Positions 15,093 to 23,379 of a DNA stretch of 64,000 nucleotides are shown one piece after another. Made by a program: the position numbers and the translations under genes. The notes under the pieces were generated by a model. That model was not told the origin of the DNA, did no database searches, and saw only the letters and a program-made list of their open reading frames with translations. Position 1 is the stretch's first letter, and each line of letters begins with the position of its first letter. Source of the DNA: Bacteroides ihuae (GTDB lineage: Bacteria > Bacteroidota > Bacteroidia > Bacteroidales > Bacteroidaceae); assembly GCF_900104585.1 (NCBI RefSeq), contig NZ_FNVX01000003.1, positions 1-64,000 of the forward strand, read 5' to 3'.

Positions 15093-15866
15093 ATGATTTG
15101 TATTAATAGCCCGATTACTGATCCATACTTTAACTTGGCAGCGGAAGAATATCTGCTGAAAAACTTCACTGAGGATGTCTTCATGGTGTGGCAAAGTGAG
15201 CCCTCTGTGATTATCGGAAGACATCAGGATGTGCAAGCCGAGGTGAATCTTGCTTTGGCAAGGGAGCATGAGATCAAGATCGCCCGACGCAGTTCGGGAG
15301 GTGGGGCTGTGTATGATGATTTGGGCAATGTCAATCTTACTTTTATCGAAAATAGCAAGAATCCTGATTTCGGCAAATTCTCAACCCTGATGATCGACTT
15401 TTTAAAAACATTAGGATTGAACGCCGAGGTCGACGCACGTAGAGGATTGACTGTAAAGGGGTTAAAAATCTCAGGCAGCGCACAATCTATCTTTGGCGGC
15501 AGAATCTTGTTTCATGCTTCACTCTTGTTTTCAACGAATCTGTCGATGCTTACTTCCGTCCTTGAGGGTGACTTGAGTGCGTTGGAGCAACTGCCCGACA
15601 CGAAGAGAAGAAGCTATGTGAAATCTGTCAAAAGTAAGGTGACTAATATTGTTCAACATCTGGATCAGCCGATGCAAATGAACGAATTCAAAGAACTGAT
15701 AATAAAAGAGATGATGGCTCAAGAGGGGCCTATTACTATATACACTTTCAGTGAGCAGGACAAGATGAAGATTGCTTTGCTGAGGGATGAAAAATACAAA
15801 ACTCCAAGTTGGAATTTAGGGCTAAATCGCTTGGGTAATTCTTATTCAGTCAATTTAAAAACTTAA
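15093..15866 (+). CDS. lplA: Lipoate-protein ligase A
   Basis: 257 residues. 'DPYFNLAAEEYLL', 'PSVIIGRHQDVQAEVN', the adenylate-binding 'IARRSSGGGAVYDDLGNVNLTF', and the lysine motif 'VKGLKISGSAQ' identify the BPL/LplA/LipB fold. The short C-terminal accessory domain is much reduced compared with the E. coli enzyme. It attaches lipoate (via lipoyl-AMP) to the E2 lipoyl lysine; the E2 gene starts 7 bp downstream. Presence inside the operon links scavenged lipoate directly to this complex. Confidence 0.93.
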   Translation: MICINSPITDPYFNLAAEEYLLKNFTEDVFMVWQSEPSVIIGRHQDVQAEVNLALAREHEIKIARRSSGGGAVYDDLGNVNLTFIENSKNPDFGKFSTLMIDFLKTLGLNAEVDARRGLTVKGLKISGSAQSIFGGRILFHASLLFSTNLSMLTSVLEGDLSALEQLPDTKRRSYVKSVKSKVTNIVQHLDQPMQMNEFKELIIKEMMAQEGPITIYTFSEQDKMKIALLRDEKYKTPSWNLGLNRLGNSYSVNLKT

Positions 15867-15872
15867 AAACGT

Positions 15873-17261
15873 ATGTCAAAGTTCGATATTAAAATGCCTA
15901 AGTTAGGCGAAAGCATCACCGAAGGAACCATTATCGCATGGTTGGTCAAAGCAGGCGATGTAATTGAGGAGGACCAAATTTTATTTGAGGTAACTACCGC
16001 AAAGGTAAATGCTGAGATTCCCTCTCCTGTTGAAGGAAAGATTCTCGAAATTCTATTTCAGGAAGGCGATACGGTTCCTGTAGGAGTTACAGTGGCAACT
16101 GTTGAGATAGAAGATGACGGAGCGGAAGAAGCTACCGAAAAAACGGAAACTGAAAAAGCAGTTCAACCGGAAACCCCACAAACAACTGCACCACAGCCCG
16201 AAGTTGTTACAACACAGCAAGAAGCACCGGCACCGGTTTCAAGCAAACCGGCAGCAGTGAAGGAAGAAGGCAGATGGTATTCGCCGGTTGTACTTCAATT
16301 GGCCAATCAGGCACAAATCTCCAGCGCTGAGTTGGATGCCTTGCAAGGAACCGGTTATCTTGGCAGACCAACCAAGAAAGATATTCAAAAATACATCGAA
16401 CAGAAGAAGAGTGGCGTTGCTCCTGCAGCGGCTAGTGCGCAACCTGCGGCAGCCAAACCAGCAAGTGCTGTTGCTGTTCAACCAAATCCTGCCGAACCGA
16501 CAAAAGCTCCTGCAGTTCCTGCAGCTCCTGCAGCTCCTGCAGCTCCTGTTGCTCAAAAAGCGGGCGAAGATCAAGTTATTGATATGGATCCGGTTAGACG
16601 CATCATTGCCGACCACATGGTGATGTCGAAGAATACTTCTCCACATGTTACAACCATCATCGAGGTAGACGTAACCAAGCTTGTAAACTGGCGCAAGCGT
16701 GTGAAAGATGAATTCCGTAAACAAGAGGGCATCAACATTACTTATATGCCTGCTATTGTTGAGGCTGTATCAAAGGCGTTGATCGAATTCCCTTATGTAA
16801 ACGCTTCTGTGGATGGTTACAAGATGATCCTGAAAAAGCATATCAATATCGGTATGGCTGTTGCGCTGGACGACGGCAACTTGGTTGTTCCCGTAATTCA
16901 CGATGCTGACAGATTGAACACTAAGGGATTGGCTCTGGCTATCGACTCACTGGCCAACACGGCTCGTGCCAACAGACTGAAAGTTAGTGATGTGCAGAAT
17001 GGTACGTTTACTATCACCAACTTTGGTACCTTTAAGAATATAATTGGTACACCGATTATCAATCAACCTCAAGTAGCTATTCTGGGCGTGGGATTCATTG
17101 AGAAAAAACCTGCTGTTGTTTCAACTCCGGATGGCGACGTAATTGCAATCAGACACAAAATGTATCTGTCTCTGTCTTACGATCATCGCATTATCGATGG
17201 CACATTGGGTGGCAAATTCTTACTCAGCGTGGCCGAGTATCTGGAAAAGTGGGATAAATAA
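15873..17261 (+). CDS. Dihydrolipoamide acyltransferase (E2)
   Basis: 462 residues. A single N-terminal lipoyl domain (about 1-78) has the lipoyl-lysine motif 'FEVTTAKVNAEI'. A Pro/Ala/Gln-rich linker follows, then a peripheral subunit-binding domain ('YSPVVLQLANQAQISSAELD'...'RPTKKDIQKYI'), then a second long Ala/Pro linker. The catalytic domain ends with 'LSLSYDHRIIDGTLGGKF' (catalytic His and Asp of HxxxDG). It forms the core of a 2-oxo acid dehydrogenase complex with the neighbouring E1 and E3. Sequence resembles branched-chain or pyruvate-type E2; the acyl substrate cannot be fixed from sequence. Confidence 0.93.
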   Translation: MSKFDIKMPKLGESITEGTIIAWLVKAGDVIEEDQILFEVTTAKVNAEIPSPVEGKILEILFQEGDTVPVGVTVATVEIEDDGAEEATEKTETEKAVQPETPQTTAPQPEVVTTQQEAPAPVSSKPAAVKEEGRWYSPVVLQLANQAQISSAELDALQGTGYLGRPTKKDIQKYIEQKKSGVAPAAASAQPAAAKPASAVAVQPNPAEPTKAPAVPAAPAAPAAPVAQKAGEDQVIDMDPVRRIIADHMVMSKNTSPHVTTIIEVDVTKLVNWRKRVKDEFRKQEGINITYMPAIVEAVSKALIEFPYVNASVDGYKMILKKHINIGMAVALDDGNLVVPVIHDADRLNTKGLALAIDSLANTARANRLKVSDVQNGTFTITNFGTFKNIIGTPIINQPQVAILGVGFIEKKPAVVSTPDGDVIAIRHKMYLSLSYDHRIIDGTLGGKFLLSVAEYLEKWDK

Positions 17262-17281
17262 TACTTATAAAATTATAAAGC

Positions 17282-19315
17282 ATGAAAACATTTGATATTA
17301 ATAATACCAATAAAGAGACACTGAAAAAATGGTACCACCTGCTAACTCTCGGACGAGCGATGGACGAGAAGGCACCGATGTATCAGCTTCAATCTCTTGG
17401 TTGGTCTTATCACGCTCCGTATGCGGGACACGACGGCATACAGTTGGCCATTGGGCAAGTTTTCACGGTCGGTGAAGATTTCCTGTTCCCTTATTATCGT
17501 GATATGTTGACGGTGCTGTCGGCAGGGATGACACCCGAGGAGTTGATTCTTAACGGTATCTCTAAAGCTACCGACCTTACCAGCGGAGGCCGCCACATGT
17601 CAAACCATTTCTCTAAACACGAATGGCACATCGAGAATATCTCTTCAGCTGTAGGTACGCAAGATTTGCATGCAGCCGGAGTGGCGCGAGCCATGAAATA
17701 CTATAAGCATAAAGGAGTAGCTATCACCTGTCAGGGTGAGGCTACCACCTCAGAGGGCTATGTGTACGAGGCTATCAACGGCGCATGTACAGAGAAACTG
17801 CCGGTGATTTTTGTTATCCAGGACAATGGATATGGTATCTCTGTTCCTAAGAAAGATCAAACAGCCAACCGCAAGGTAGCTCAAAACTTTTCAGGATTCA
17901 AAAACCTGAAGATTATTTATTGCAACGGTAAAGATGTGTTCGATTCTATGAACGCTATGACCGCTGCTCGTGAGTATGCCATTGAAACAGGTTGCCCCGT
18001 CATCGTTCACGCTAACTGTGTGCGCATCGGTTCGCACTCTAACTCCGACAACCATTTCTTGTATCGTGATGAATATGAGTTGGCCTATGTGAAAGCGGCA
18101 GATCCTTTGAAGAAATTCCGCCGTATGTTGCTTCAATACAAACGCTTCACCGAGGAAGAGTTGACCCAGATTGAGGCCGCTGTGAAGAAAGAGCTGAGCG
18201 TGGCAAATAAGAAAGCCATCGCTGCGCCCGATCCTGATCCGAAGACGATCTTCGATTATGTTTTACCCGAACCGTACCAACCAAAAGTTTACGTGGATGG
18301 AACACACAATGAACAGGGTGAGAAGAAAAACCTTGTGACAGCGCTCAACGAAACGTTGAAGAGCGAGTTCCGCCATAATCCGGACACATTCCTTTGGGGC
18401 CAAGATGTGGCCAATAAAGATAAGGGTGGTGTGTTCAATGTAACGAAGGGAATGCAGCAAGAATTCGGTATCGAGCGAGTATTTAACGCTCCAATTGCCG
18501 AAGACTATATTGTGGGATCGGCCAACGGAATGAGCCGCTTCGATCCGAAGATTCATTTAGTGATTGAAGGTGCCGAGTTTGCCGACTACTTCTGGCCAGC
18601 GATTGAGCAATACGTGGAATGCACGCACGAATATTGGAGAAGTAATGGTAAATTTACTCCGAACATTACCTTGCGTCTCTCTTCCGGTGGATATATCGGT
18701 GGTGGATTATACCACTCACAAAACTTAGAAGGCGCATTGTCTACCTTGCCCGGAGCCCGAATTGTTTATCCTTCGTTTGCCGATGATGCCGCAGGTTTGC
18801 TGAGAACGGCTATTCGCTCCAAAGGATTTACGCTATTTTTGGAACCGAAAGCGATGTACAACGCTGTGGAAGCAGCAACTGTTATCCCTGATGATTTTGA
18901 AGTTCCATTCGGAAAGGCTCGAATTCGCAAAGCGGGTGATGATCTCACGATTGTGACTTACGGAAACACCACGCATCTCTGCTTGCAGGCTGCCAATCGC
19001 TTGGCCGACGAGAACGGAGGAAATGTGGAAGTGATCGATATTCGTTCAATTATTCCACTTGACAAGGAAACCATTTTTGCATCTGTGAAGAAGACCAGCA
19101 AAGTGCTGATTGTGCATGAAGATAAAGTCTTCTCGGGCTTTGGTGCCGAGATAGCTGCCATAATAGGTACAGAATTGTTCCAATACTTGGACGCTCCTGT
19201 GCAACGTGTAGGTTCTACCTTTACTCCTGTAGGTTTCCATCCTGTGCTCGAACAGGCGATTCTTCCTAACGAAGAACGCATCTATCAAGCAGCGAAGGAG
19301 CTTTTGGCATATTGA
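17282..19315 (+). CDS. 2-oxo acid dehydrogenase E1, fused alpha and beta subunits
   Basis: 677 residues in one chain. Residues 1 to about 330 match E1 alpha ('LTLGRAMDEKAPMYQLQ', 'FPYYRDML', 'GRHMSNHFS', thiamine-diphosphate region 'GEATTSEGYVYEAINGA' then 'QDNGYGISVP'). Residues from about 345 match E1 beta ('VTALNETLKSEFRHNPDTFLWGQDVANKDKGGVFNVTKG', 'FNAPIAEDYIVG', 'LFLEPKAMYN', 'HPVLEQAILPNEERI'). Such fusions are known in Bacteroidota and are usually annotated as branched-chain or pyruvate E1. The usual GDG of the cofactor motif reads GEA here. It follows the E2 gene by 20 bp. Confidence 0.92.
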   Translation: MKTFDINNTNKETLKKWYHLLTLGRAMDEKAPMYQLQSLGWSYHAPYAGHDGIQLAIGQVFTVGEDFLFPYYRDMLTVLSAGMTPEELILNGISKATDLTSGGRHMSNHFSKHEWHIENISSAVGTQDLHAAGVARAMKYYKHKGVAITCQGEATTSEGYVYEAINGACTEKLPVIFVIQDNGYGISVPKKDQTANRKVAQNFSGFKNLKIIYCNGKDVFDSMNAMTAAREYAIETGCPVIVHANCVRIGSHSNSDNHFLYRDEYELAYVKAADPLKKFRRMLLQYKRFTEEELTQIEAAVKKELSVANKKAIAAPDPDPKTIFDYVLPEPYQPKVYVDGTHNEQGEKKNLVTALNETLKSEFRHNPDTFLWGQDVANKDKGGVFNVTKGMQQEFGIERVFNAPIAEDYIVGSANGMSRFDPKIHLVIEGAEFADYFWPAIEQYVECTHEYWRSNGKFTPNITLRLSSGGYIGGGLYHSQNLEGALSTLPGARIVYPSFADDAAGLLRTAIRSKGFTLFLEPKAMYNAVEAATVIPDDFEVPFGKARIRKAGDDLTIVTYGNTTHLCLQAANRLADENGGNVEVIDIRSIIPLDKETIFASVKKTSKVLIVHEDKVFSGFGAEIAAIIGTELFQYLDAPVQRVGSTFTPVGFHPVLEQAILPNEERIYQAAKELLAY

Positions 19316-19353
19316 TTCAAGTAGAATATTAACTTTACGAAAAAGATACATAA

Positions 19354-19869
19354 ATGAAAAAGATCGGACTATTTTACGGAGCAAACACCGTGAAAACAGC
19401 AGCAATCGCAAAAAAAATACAAGAGGTGTTTGGCGATTCAAAAACGGACCTTGTCCCAGTGGAACATGCATGGGAAAAGGAATTTGAGCAATATGATCAT
19501 CTGATCGTTGGTACGGCTACCTGGTTTGATGGTGAGTTACCGACTTATTGGGATGAGATGATTCCTGAATTGAAATCGCTCAACCTGAAAGGTAAAAAGG
19601 TTGCTATCTTTGGTCTGGGAGATCAAGTAAACTATCCGGATAATTTTGTAGATGGTATTGCTCTGTTGGCCGAAGCCTTTGAATTTGCAGGAGCCAGCAT
19701 CGTTGGACTAACGTCTCCCGAAGGTTATACTTTCGCTCAATCTCGCGCATTGAAAGAAGGAACCTTGTTAGGACTGGCTATCGATGATGATACTCAACCC
19801 GACAAAACGGATGAAAGGATCAAAAACTGGGTGTCCCAGTTGAAGAAAGAAGGTTTTTCTGCCAAGTAA
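19354..19869 (+). CDS. fldA: Flavodoxin
   Basis: 171 residues, long-chain flavodoxin. The N-terminal phosphate loop reads 'LFYGANTVKTAAIAKKI', with an unusual Ala where TGNT-type loops have Thr-Gly. The FMN loops are 'GTATWFDGELPTYWDEM' and 'AIFGLGDQVNYPDNFVDG', and the C-terminus is 'FAQSRALKEGTLLGLAIDDD'. It is an FMN electron carrier, last in the dehydrogenase operon (38 bp after E1), suggesting it takes electrons from 2-oxo acid oxidation or feeds a linked oxidoreductase. A strong terminator follows. Confidence 0.93.
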   Translation: MKKIGLFYGANTVKTAAIAKKIQEVFGDSKTDLVPVEHAWEKEFEQYDHLIVGTATWFDGELPTYWDEMIPELKSLNLKGKKVAIFGLGDQVNYPDNFVDGIALLAEAFEFAGASIVGLTSPEGYTFAQSRALKEGTLLGLAIDDDTQPDKTDERIKNWVSQLKKEGFSAK

Positions 19870-19900
19870 GACTCTCTATATGTGAAATACTCTAACTCAG

Positions 19901-19936
19901 AAGGCTATCCATACTTTGTGGATAGCCTTTTTTTTG
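19901..19936 (+). terminator. Terminator of the dehydrogenase-flavodoxin operon
   Basis: AAGGCTATCCA (19901-19911) pairs perfectly with TGGATAGCCTT (19919-19929), followed by TTTTTT. Confidence 0.92.
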
Positions 19937-19983
19937 TATTTTTGTATCTTGCGCATTCTTAACTAAAATCCCTCTAACCAGAT

Positions 19984-21048
19984 ATGCAAAAGATTAAAGA
20001 TATTCGACTTTCAAGTCAGCAGCTTCATCACTCAGAATTTGTTAACCCGAAAGAGTTGGTTGCTTGGATGGGTGCCATGCAAGCGCAAGATTATAATATG
20101 GTTAAATGGGCGGTTGGCATCAGACTAAAGTCGGGAACAGAGCAACTTGTTGATGAGGCTCTCGATCGAGGCGACATTCTGCGCACACACGTGATGCGCC
20201 CCACCTGGCATTTGGTGGCTGCCGAAGATATTAGATGGATGCTGCGATTGTCGGCGCAACGGATCAAGTCATCTTCTGCTTCGAGAGATCGGGATTTGGA
20301 AATAAGCGAAAGTTTGTATTCCAAATGCAACGGTTTGCTGGAGAAAATGTTAGCAGGGAATCATTTTATGACGCGAGAGGAGGTAGGATTAGAACTGAAC
20401 AAGGCAGGTATAGTTGTAAATACTTCTCGAATGATTCATTTTATGATGCGCGCGGAGATTGAAGGCATCGTTTGCAGCGGCCCCGTCAGAGGTAAGAAGC
20501 TGACTTACGCCCTGATTGAGGAACGAGTTTCTCCGGTAAAAGAGCTGAATAAAGAAGAATCGTTGGTCAAACTCGCATTGAATTATTTCAGAAGCCACTC
20601 TCCTGCAAGTCTGCAAGATTTTATCTGGTGGTCCGGGTTGTCTGTGGCAGACGCAAAGCAGGCAGTGGGTCTCATTGATTCAGAACTGATTTCCGATAAG
20701 TTTGCTTCTCACAACCTGTTTGTTCATCAATTATATGCCAACGAATTAAAGCCCGATAACGTGCTGCATTTTCTGCCTGCGTTTGACGAATATGTGATCA
20801 GCTATAAAGACAGAACCACAATCTTAGCATTAGAGCATCACCTCAAAGCTTTCACTAAAAATGGAACCTTCTATCCAAACATCATGTGTAATGGTGAGAT
20901 AGTGGGTGTGTGGAAAAAGTTAGTCTCCAAAGCAGGAATCAGTTTTGAAACGACATTTTTTGAGCAAAACTTCAACATCGACAAGGAGGCATTGCTCAAA
21001 GCGGAGAATGCTTATCGGAGATTTTTGGGAGGAGCGGCACCCAAATAA
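19984..21048 (+). CDS. AlkZ-like winged-helix DNA glycosylase family protein
   Basis: 354 residues of the HTH_42 (formerly DUF1006) family. 'WMGAMQAQDYNMVKWAVGIRL' contains the QxQ catalytic-type motif (Gln-Ala-Gln) of AlkZ interstrand-crosslink glycosylases. 'ILRTHVMRPTWHLVAAEDIRWML' and 'FLPAFDEYVISYKDR' are further hallmarks. Family members unhook alkylation crosslinks or protect antibiotic producers; many have unknown targets. The gene stands alone after a terminator, and its last codons and stop form the left edge of repeat array B. Start ATG 19984 is the family-consistent N-terminus. Confidence 0.85.
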   Translation: MQKIKDIRLSSQQLHHSEFVNPKELVAWMGAMQAQDYNMVKWAVGIRLKSGTEQLVDEALDRGDILRTHVMRPTWHLVAAEDIRWMLRLSAQRIKSSSASRDRDLEISESLYSKCNGLLEKMLAGNHFMTREEVGLELNKAGIVVNTSRMIHFMMRAEIEGIVCSGPVRGKKLTYALIEERVSPVKELNKEESLVKLALNYFRSHSPASLQDFIWWSGLSVADAKQAVGLIDSELISDKFASHNLFVHQLYANELKPDNVLHFLPAFDEYVISYKDRTTILALEHHLKAFTKNGTFYPNIMCNGEIVGVWKKLVSKAGISFETTFFEQNFNIDKEALLKAENAYRRFLGGAAPK

Positions 21049-21161
21049 GTCGCCCAGATCACTAAATATTGCCCGTGCATGGAAGCGTTATGTTTCGTGC
21101 ACGATTACGAAATCTTTCGTGCACGGCCTCGAGCTTTTTCGTGCACGTTTATCAAATGACT
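21041..21161 (+). repeat. Array B: 22-nt-periodic palindrome array (4 units) with flanks
   Basis: Units start at 21074 (CGTGCATG), 21096, 21118 and 21140 (all CGTGCACG), exactly 22 nt apart. The 14-nt intervals tend to the pattern nnnnCGnnnnnTTT. The left flank (21041-21073, beginning CCAAATAAGTCGCC and including the TAA of the AlkZ-like gene) and the right flank (CGTTTATCAAATGACT, 21146-21161) recur at 23889-23965. That copy is 77 nt against 121 nt here, a difference of exactly two 22-nt units. Confidence 0.85.
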
Positions 21162-21180
21162 GTAAAAGTCAAGATAGGGA

Positions 21181-22305
21181 TTATCTGACTTGGTAATATC
21201 CCTGCGCATTGATTTCGCTTAGTTGTAGGTACCGGTAGTTCTCTTCATCCAGAAGATAATCCCAGCACCCCATATAATGCAATAACTCACCTCCGAAACC
21301 GGTCTTGAATTGGTATAATCCATACATTGGGTGTGAACGGTCTGGTCCCGGAGATACACCAAACATGTCGTATTCGGTACATCCATTCTTCTTAGCCAAT
21401 TTTATGGCTTCCCATTGCAAAGCATAAGTAGGCATATAATTTCTTTTGTGCGAGGACGACGCCCCGTACAAGTATGTAGCTCTGTGTTCCGAAATAGCTA
21501 AGAATATTGCAGCGAGGGGCTCTCCTTCGGCTTCTGCAATTAATAGTTCTATTTGTGTGGAGGATGCTGTATCGCTTGCTTTGGCAGCCAATACCGATGA
21601 AAAGTATTCGATGTCGTTTACAAATAATCCGTTACGCATAGCAGTCTCCCTGTAAAGCGCATACCATACGCTTAACTGCTCCATTCCGGCCCTTCTCACT
21701 GTTACCCCTTTACGCATGGCTAATTTTATATTATAGCGGGTTTTAGGTTTCATCCGCATTAATATCTTTTCTTCGGAGGGAAGCAGATCGAGGAAGATTG
21801 TCGTTGAGGGTAATATGTCGGAATTGCATTTGCGCAAGTTCCATTCCGAAGTATTGTAATTCATTTGTAGTTCCTGGAACTTCTTCTCCGGTGGTCCTTT
21901 CCAAATGCCTTTATCATTAAAGAAATCTTCATCGCACCAGTGTGATTGCCAACTTAAATCGTAGCGGATAGCGATACAGTCCTTGGGGAGATACGGACGT
22001 ATAGTCTCGGAAATCTCTTCGAGAAAGCATCCCTGATTTTCTTCCGACGGTTCTATCTCGGGACCATAAGGCACATAAGCTATGCTGTATTGTCTATTCA
22101 GCGGCTTGTGCAATATTAGAAAATCAGCGCAGGTGCAGGAATAGCCTCCTACGTCTGTGTAAATATCGCGGTTTCTTACTTTGAAATCGAAAGCTCTGGT
22201 CTCCACTCCCAGATGCGATTTTGCTTCTGACCAGAAGGCTGTCTGTTGTACTATCGGACTGTCATAAATCTCTTTTGTGTCCTTCTCACAAATATCAATA
22301 TACAT
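21181..22305 (-). CDS. FemAB/FemX-like peptidoglycan aminoacyltransferase family protein
   Basis: 374 residues with a double-GNAT FemAB arrangement. The N-terminal half includes 'YIDICEKDTKEIYDSPIVQQTAFWSEAK'. The middle has 'MRMKPKTRYNIKLAMRKGVTVRR' (FemAB hallmark) and 'YALYRETAMRNGLFVND'. The C-terminal half shows 'GEPLAAIFLAISEHRATYLYGASSSHKRNYMPTYALQWEAIKLAKKNGCTEYDMFGVSP' and 'GLYQFKTGFGG'. Such enzymes add amino acids to peptidoglycan stem peptides or related acceptors from aminoacyl-tRNA; target here unknown. A -7 box TATCTTTG (minus, 22334-22327) precedes it. Confidence 0.85.
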   Translation of the reverse strand: MYIDICEKDTKEIYDSPIVQQTAFWSEAKSHLGVETRAFDFKVRNRDIYTDVGGYSCTCADFLILHKPLNRQYSIAYVPYGPEIEPSEENQGCFLEEISETIRPYLPKDCIAIRYDLSWQSHWCDEDFFNDKGIWKGPPEKKFQELQMNYNTSEWNLRKCNSDILPSTTIFLDLLPSEEKILMRMKPKTRYNIKLAMRKGVTVRRAGMEQLSVWYALYRETAMRNGLFVNDIEYFSSVLAAKASDTASSTQIELLIAEAEGEPLAAIFLAISEHRATYLYGASSSHKRNYMPTYALQWEAIKLAKKNGCTEYDMFGVSPGPDRSHPMYGLYQFKTGFGGELLHYMGCWDYLLDEENYRYLQLSEINAQGYYQVR

Positions 22306-22496
22306 AATCGTTGCTTAAAAAAGTTGCAAAGATAGATATTTATGAGAAGAATATGAAATATTTATGGGAAGTTTTTGCTTGTCGTATGGCTCTTGTTCTT
22401 AAAATTGAGGCTATATGATAATATAGAGGAAACAAGAATTCCCTGTTTCTAAAATAGAGTTTTGATACATCCTTTTTTTTGTATAATAATTCAATC

Positions 22497-22540
22497 ACAA
22501 AATAAATCCCTGAATTTATTAGTTGAAATTCAGGGATGCC
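22497..22540 (-). terminator. Terminator of the HEPN / SecB-like operon
   Basis: ATCCCTGAATTT (22508-22519) pairs perfectly with AAATTCAGGGAT (22527-22538), with a 7-nt loop. Read on the minus strand it is followed by TTATTTTGT. It lies about 27 bp after the SecB-like stop. Confidence 0.85.
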
Positions 22541-22566
22541 GTTTATGTTTTGATTGAATAGATAAT

Positions 22567-22983
22567 CTAATCTTTAACGATGATTTTTGTTGCAAGAGTT
22601 TCTCCAATATTTTGGAGATTCAATGTTGGCAAAAGAATTGGTGATACTCCAGAGAGCGAGCTCAACATTGAAATATAGGCACGTATGTACGGAAAAACAA
22701 TGGCTGGCGCATTAAGAGTAAAGAATTTGCCCAATTGGTTTGGTTCAAGATCTTTTTCAAAACTAAATTGGCTATCAGTGATCATGTGAAGGCTGATAGA
22801 GTTTGATTCGTTCTTAATTTCAATATCTAGTGTTAATGTAAATAGCTCTTTTTCTTTTACCCCACTTGGAGTTATGTTTATATTCAAGCTTTCATTAGCA
22901 CTGATAGAACCATTAAAATTGAAATCAGAATGTTTAACTATGTAGCCGTTAAAGCGGAATTTTGATGCTTCTGTATTATTCAT
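22567..22983 (-). CDS. SecB-like chaperone of a toxin-antitoxin-chaperone type operon
   Basis: 138 residues that align along their length with SecB. There is an N-terminal strand 'FRFNGYIVKHSDFNF', a central 'INITPSGVKEKELFTLTLDIEIKNE', and the diagnostic 'FFTLNAPAIVFPYIRAYISML' followed by a Pro/Leu loop ('SGVSPILLPTLNL'), equivalent to E. coli SecB '[20 protein letters not shown]' and 'FPQLNLAPVNF'. Bacteroidota generally lack a housekeeping SecB operon of the proteobacterial type. Solitary SecB-like genes elsewhere act as chaperones in toxin-antitoxin-chaperone loci. It is third in a compact operon, 4 bp after the gene with the SsrA-like tail, whose product is the likely client. Confidence 0.82.
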   Translation of the reverse strand: MNNTEASKFRFNGYIVKHSDFNFNGSISANESLNINITPSGVKEKELFTLTLDIEIKNESNSISLHMITDSQFSFEKDLEPNQLGKFFTLNAPAIVFPYIRAYISMLSSLSGVSPILLPTLNLQNIGETLATKIIVKD

Positions 22984-22987
22984 TTTT

Positions 22988-23374
22988 TTATGCTGCTAAA
23001 GCGTAATTGTTTTCTCCTGCATAGATGTGTTCGGATGCCAAGCTGAAATTGAATTCGAACTTAGACATTTGTGCGGGTTGTATTATTTCATTAATTTCCT
23101 CATACCCAATGCTAAAAGCAGGAATTGAAACATGATTCAGTGAATCTTTTGTAACGAAAAGCAGATAATATCCCTGATGTTCATTTTCAAATTTGTCCCA
23201 AAAATCAGATTCAAGAGAAATATAATCGTTGTTTGCTGTAAACTCTTCTTGTGGGTGTACTTCGATAATATAAGTGTGATTTATTGAATCATACTCACAC
23301 TTGAATTTCATCAAAGAAAACTTATTATGAATGCTTTGAAGAAAATCTTTAATGCTTTCTATTCTTTTATCCAT
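22988..23374 (-). CDS. Unknown protein with encoded SsrA-like degron (candidate antitoxin)
   Basis: 128 residues, no family recognised. Alpha/beta composition: an N-terminal amphipathic helix ('MDKRIESIKDFLQSIHNKF'), strands ('HTYIIEVHP', 'GYYLLFVTKD'), and a C-terminal segment 'FEFNFSLASEHIYAGENNYALAA'. The last residues AGENNYALAA have the sequence of a tmRNA (SsrA) proteolysis tag, here encoded in the chromosome (codons TAT GCA GGA GAA AAC AAT TAC GCT TTA GCA GCA TAA at 23023-22988). That predicts ClpXP-type turnover unless the C-terminus is shielded, as the SecB-like chaperone downstream (4 bp) could do. The HEPN gene is 5 bp upstream. Antitoxin role is inference from order and degron. 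Confidence 0.7.
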   Translation of the reverse strand: MDKRIESIKDFLQSIHNKFSLMKFKCEYDSINHTYIIEVHPQEEFTANNDYISLESDFWDKFENEHQGYYLLFVTKDSLNHVSIPAFSIGYEEINEIIQPAQMSKFEFNFSLASEHIYAGENNYALAA

Positions 23375-23379
23375 TATAT

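Noticed and set aside
16400..16560. Alanine/proline codon repeats (GCTCCTGCA) as a microsatellite locus
   Set aside because: In-frame flexible linker normal for E2 acyltransferases.
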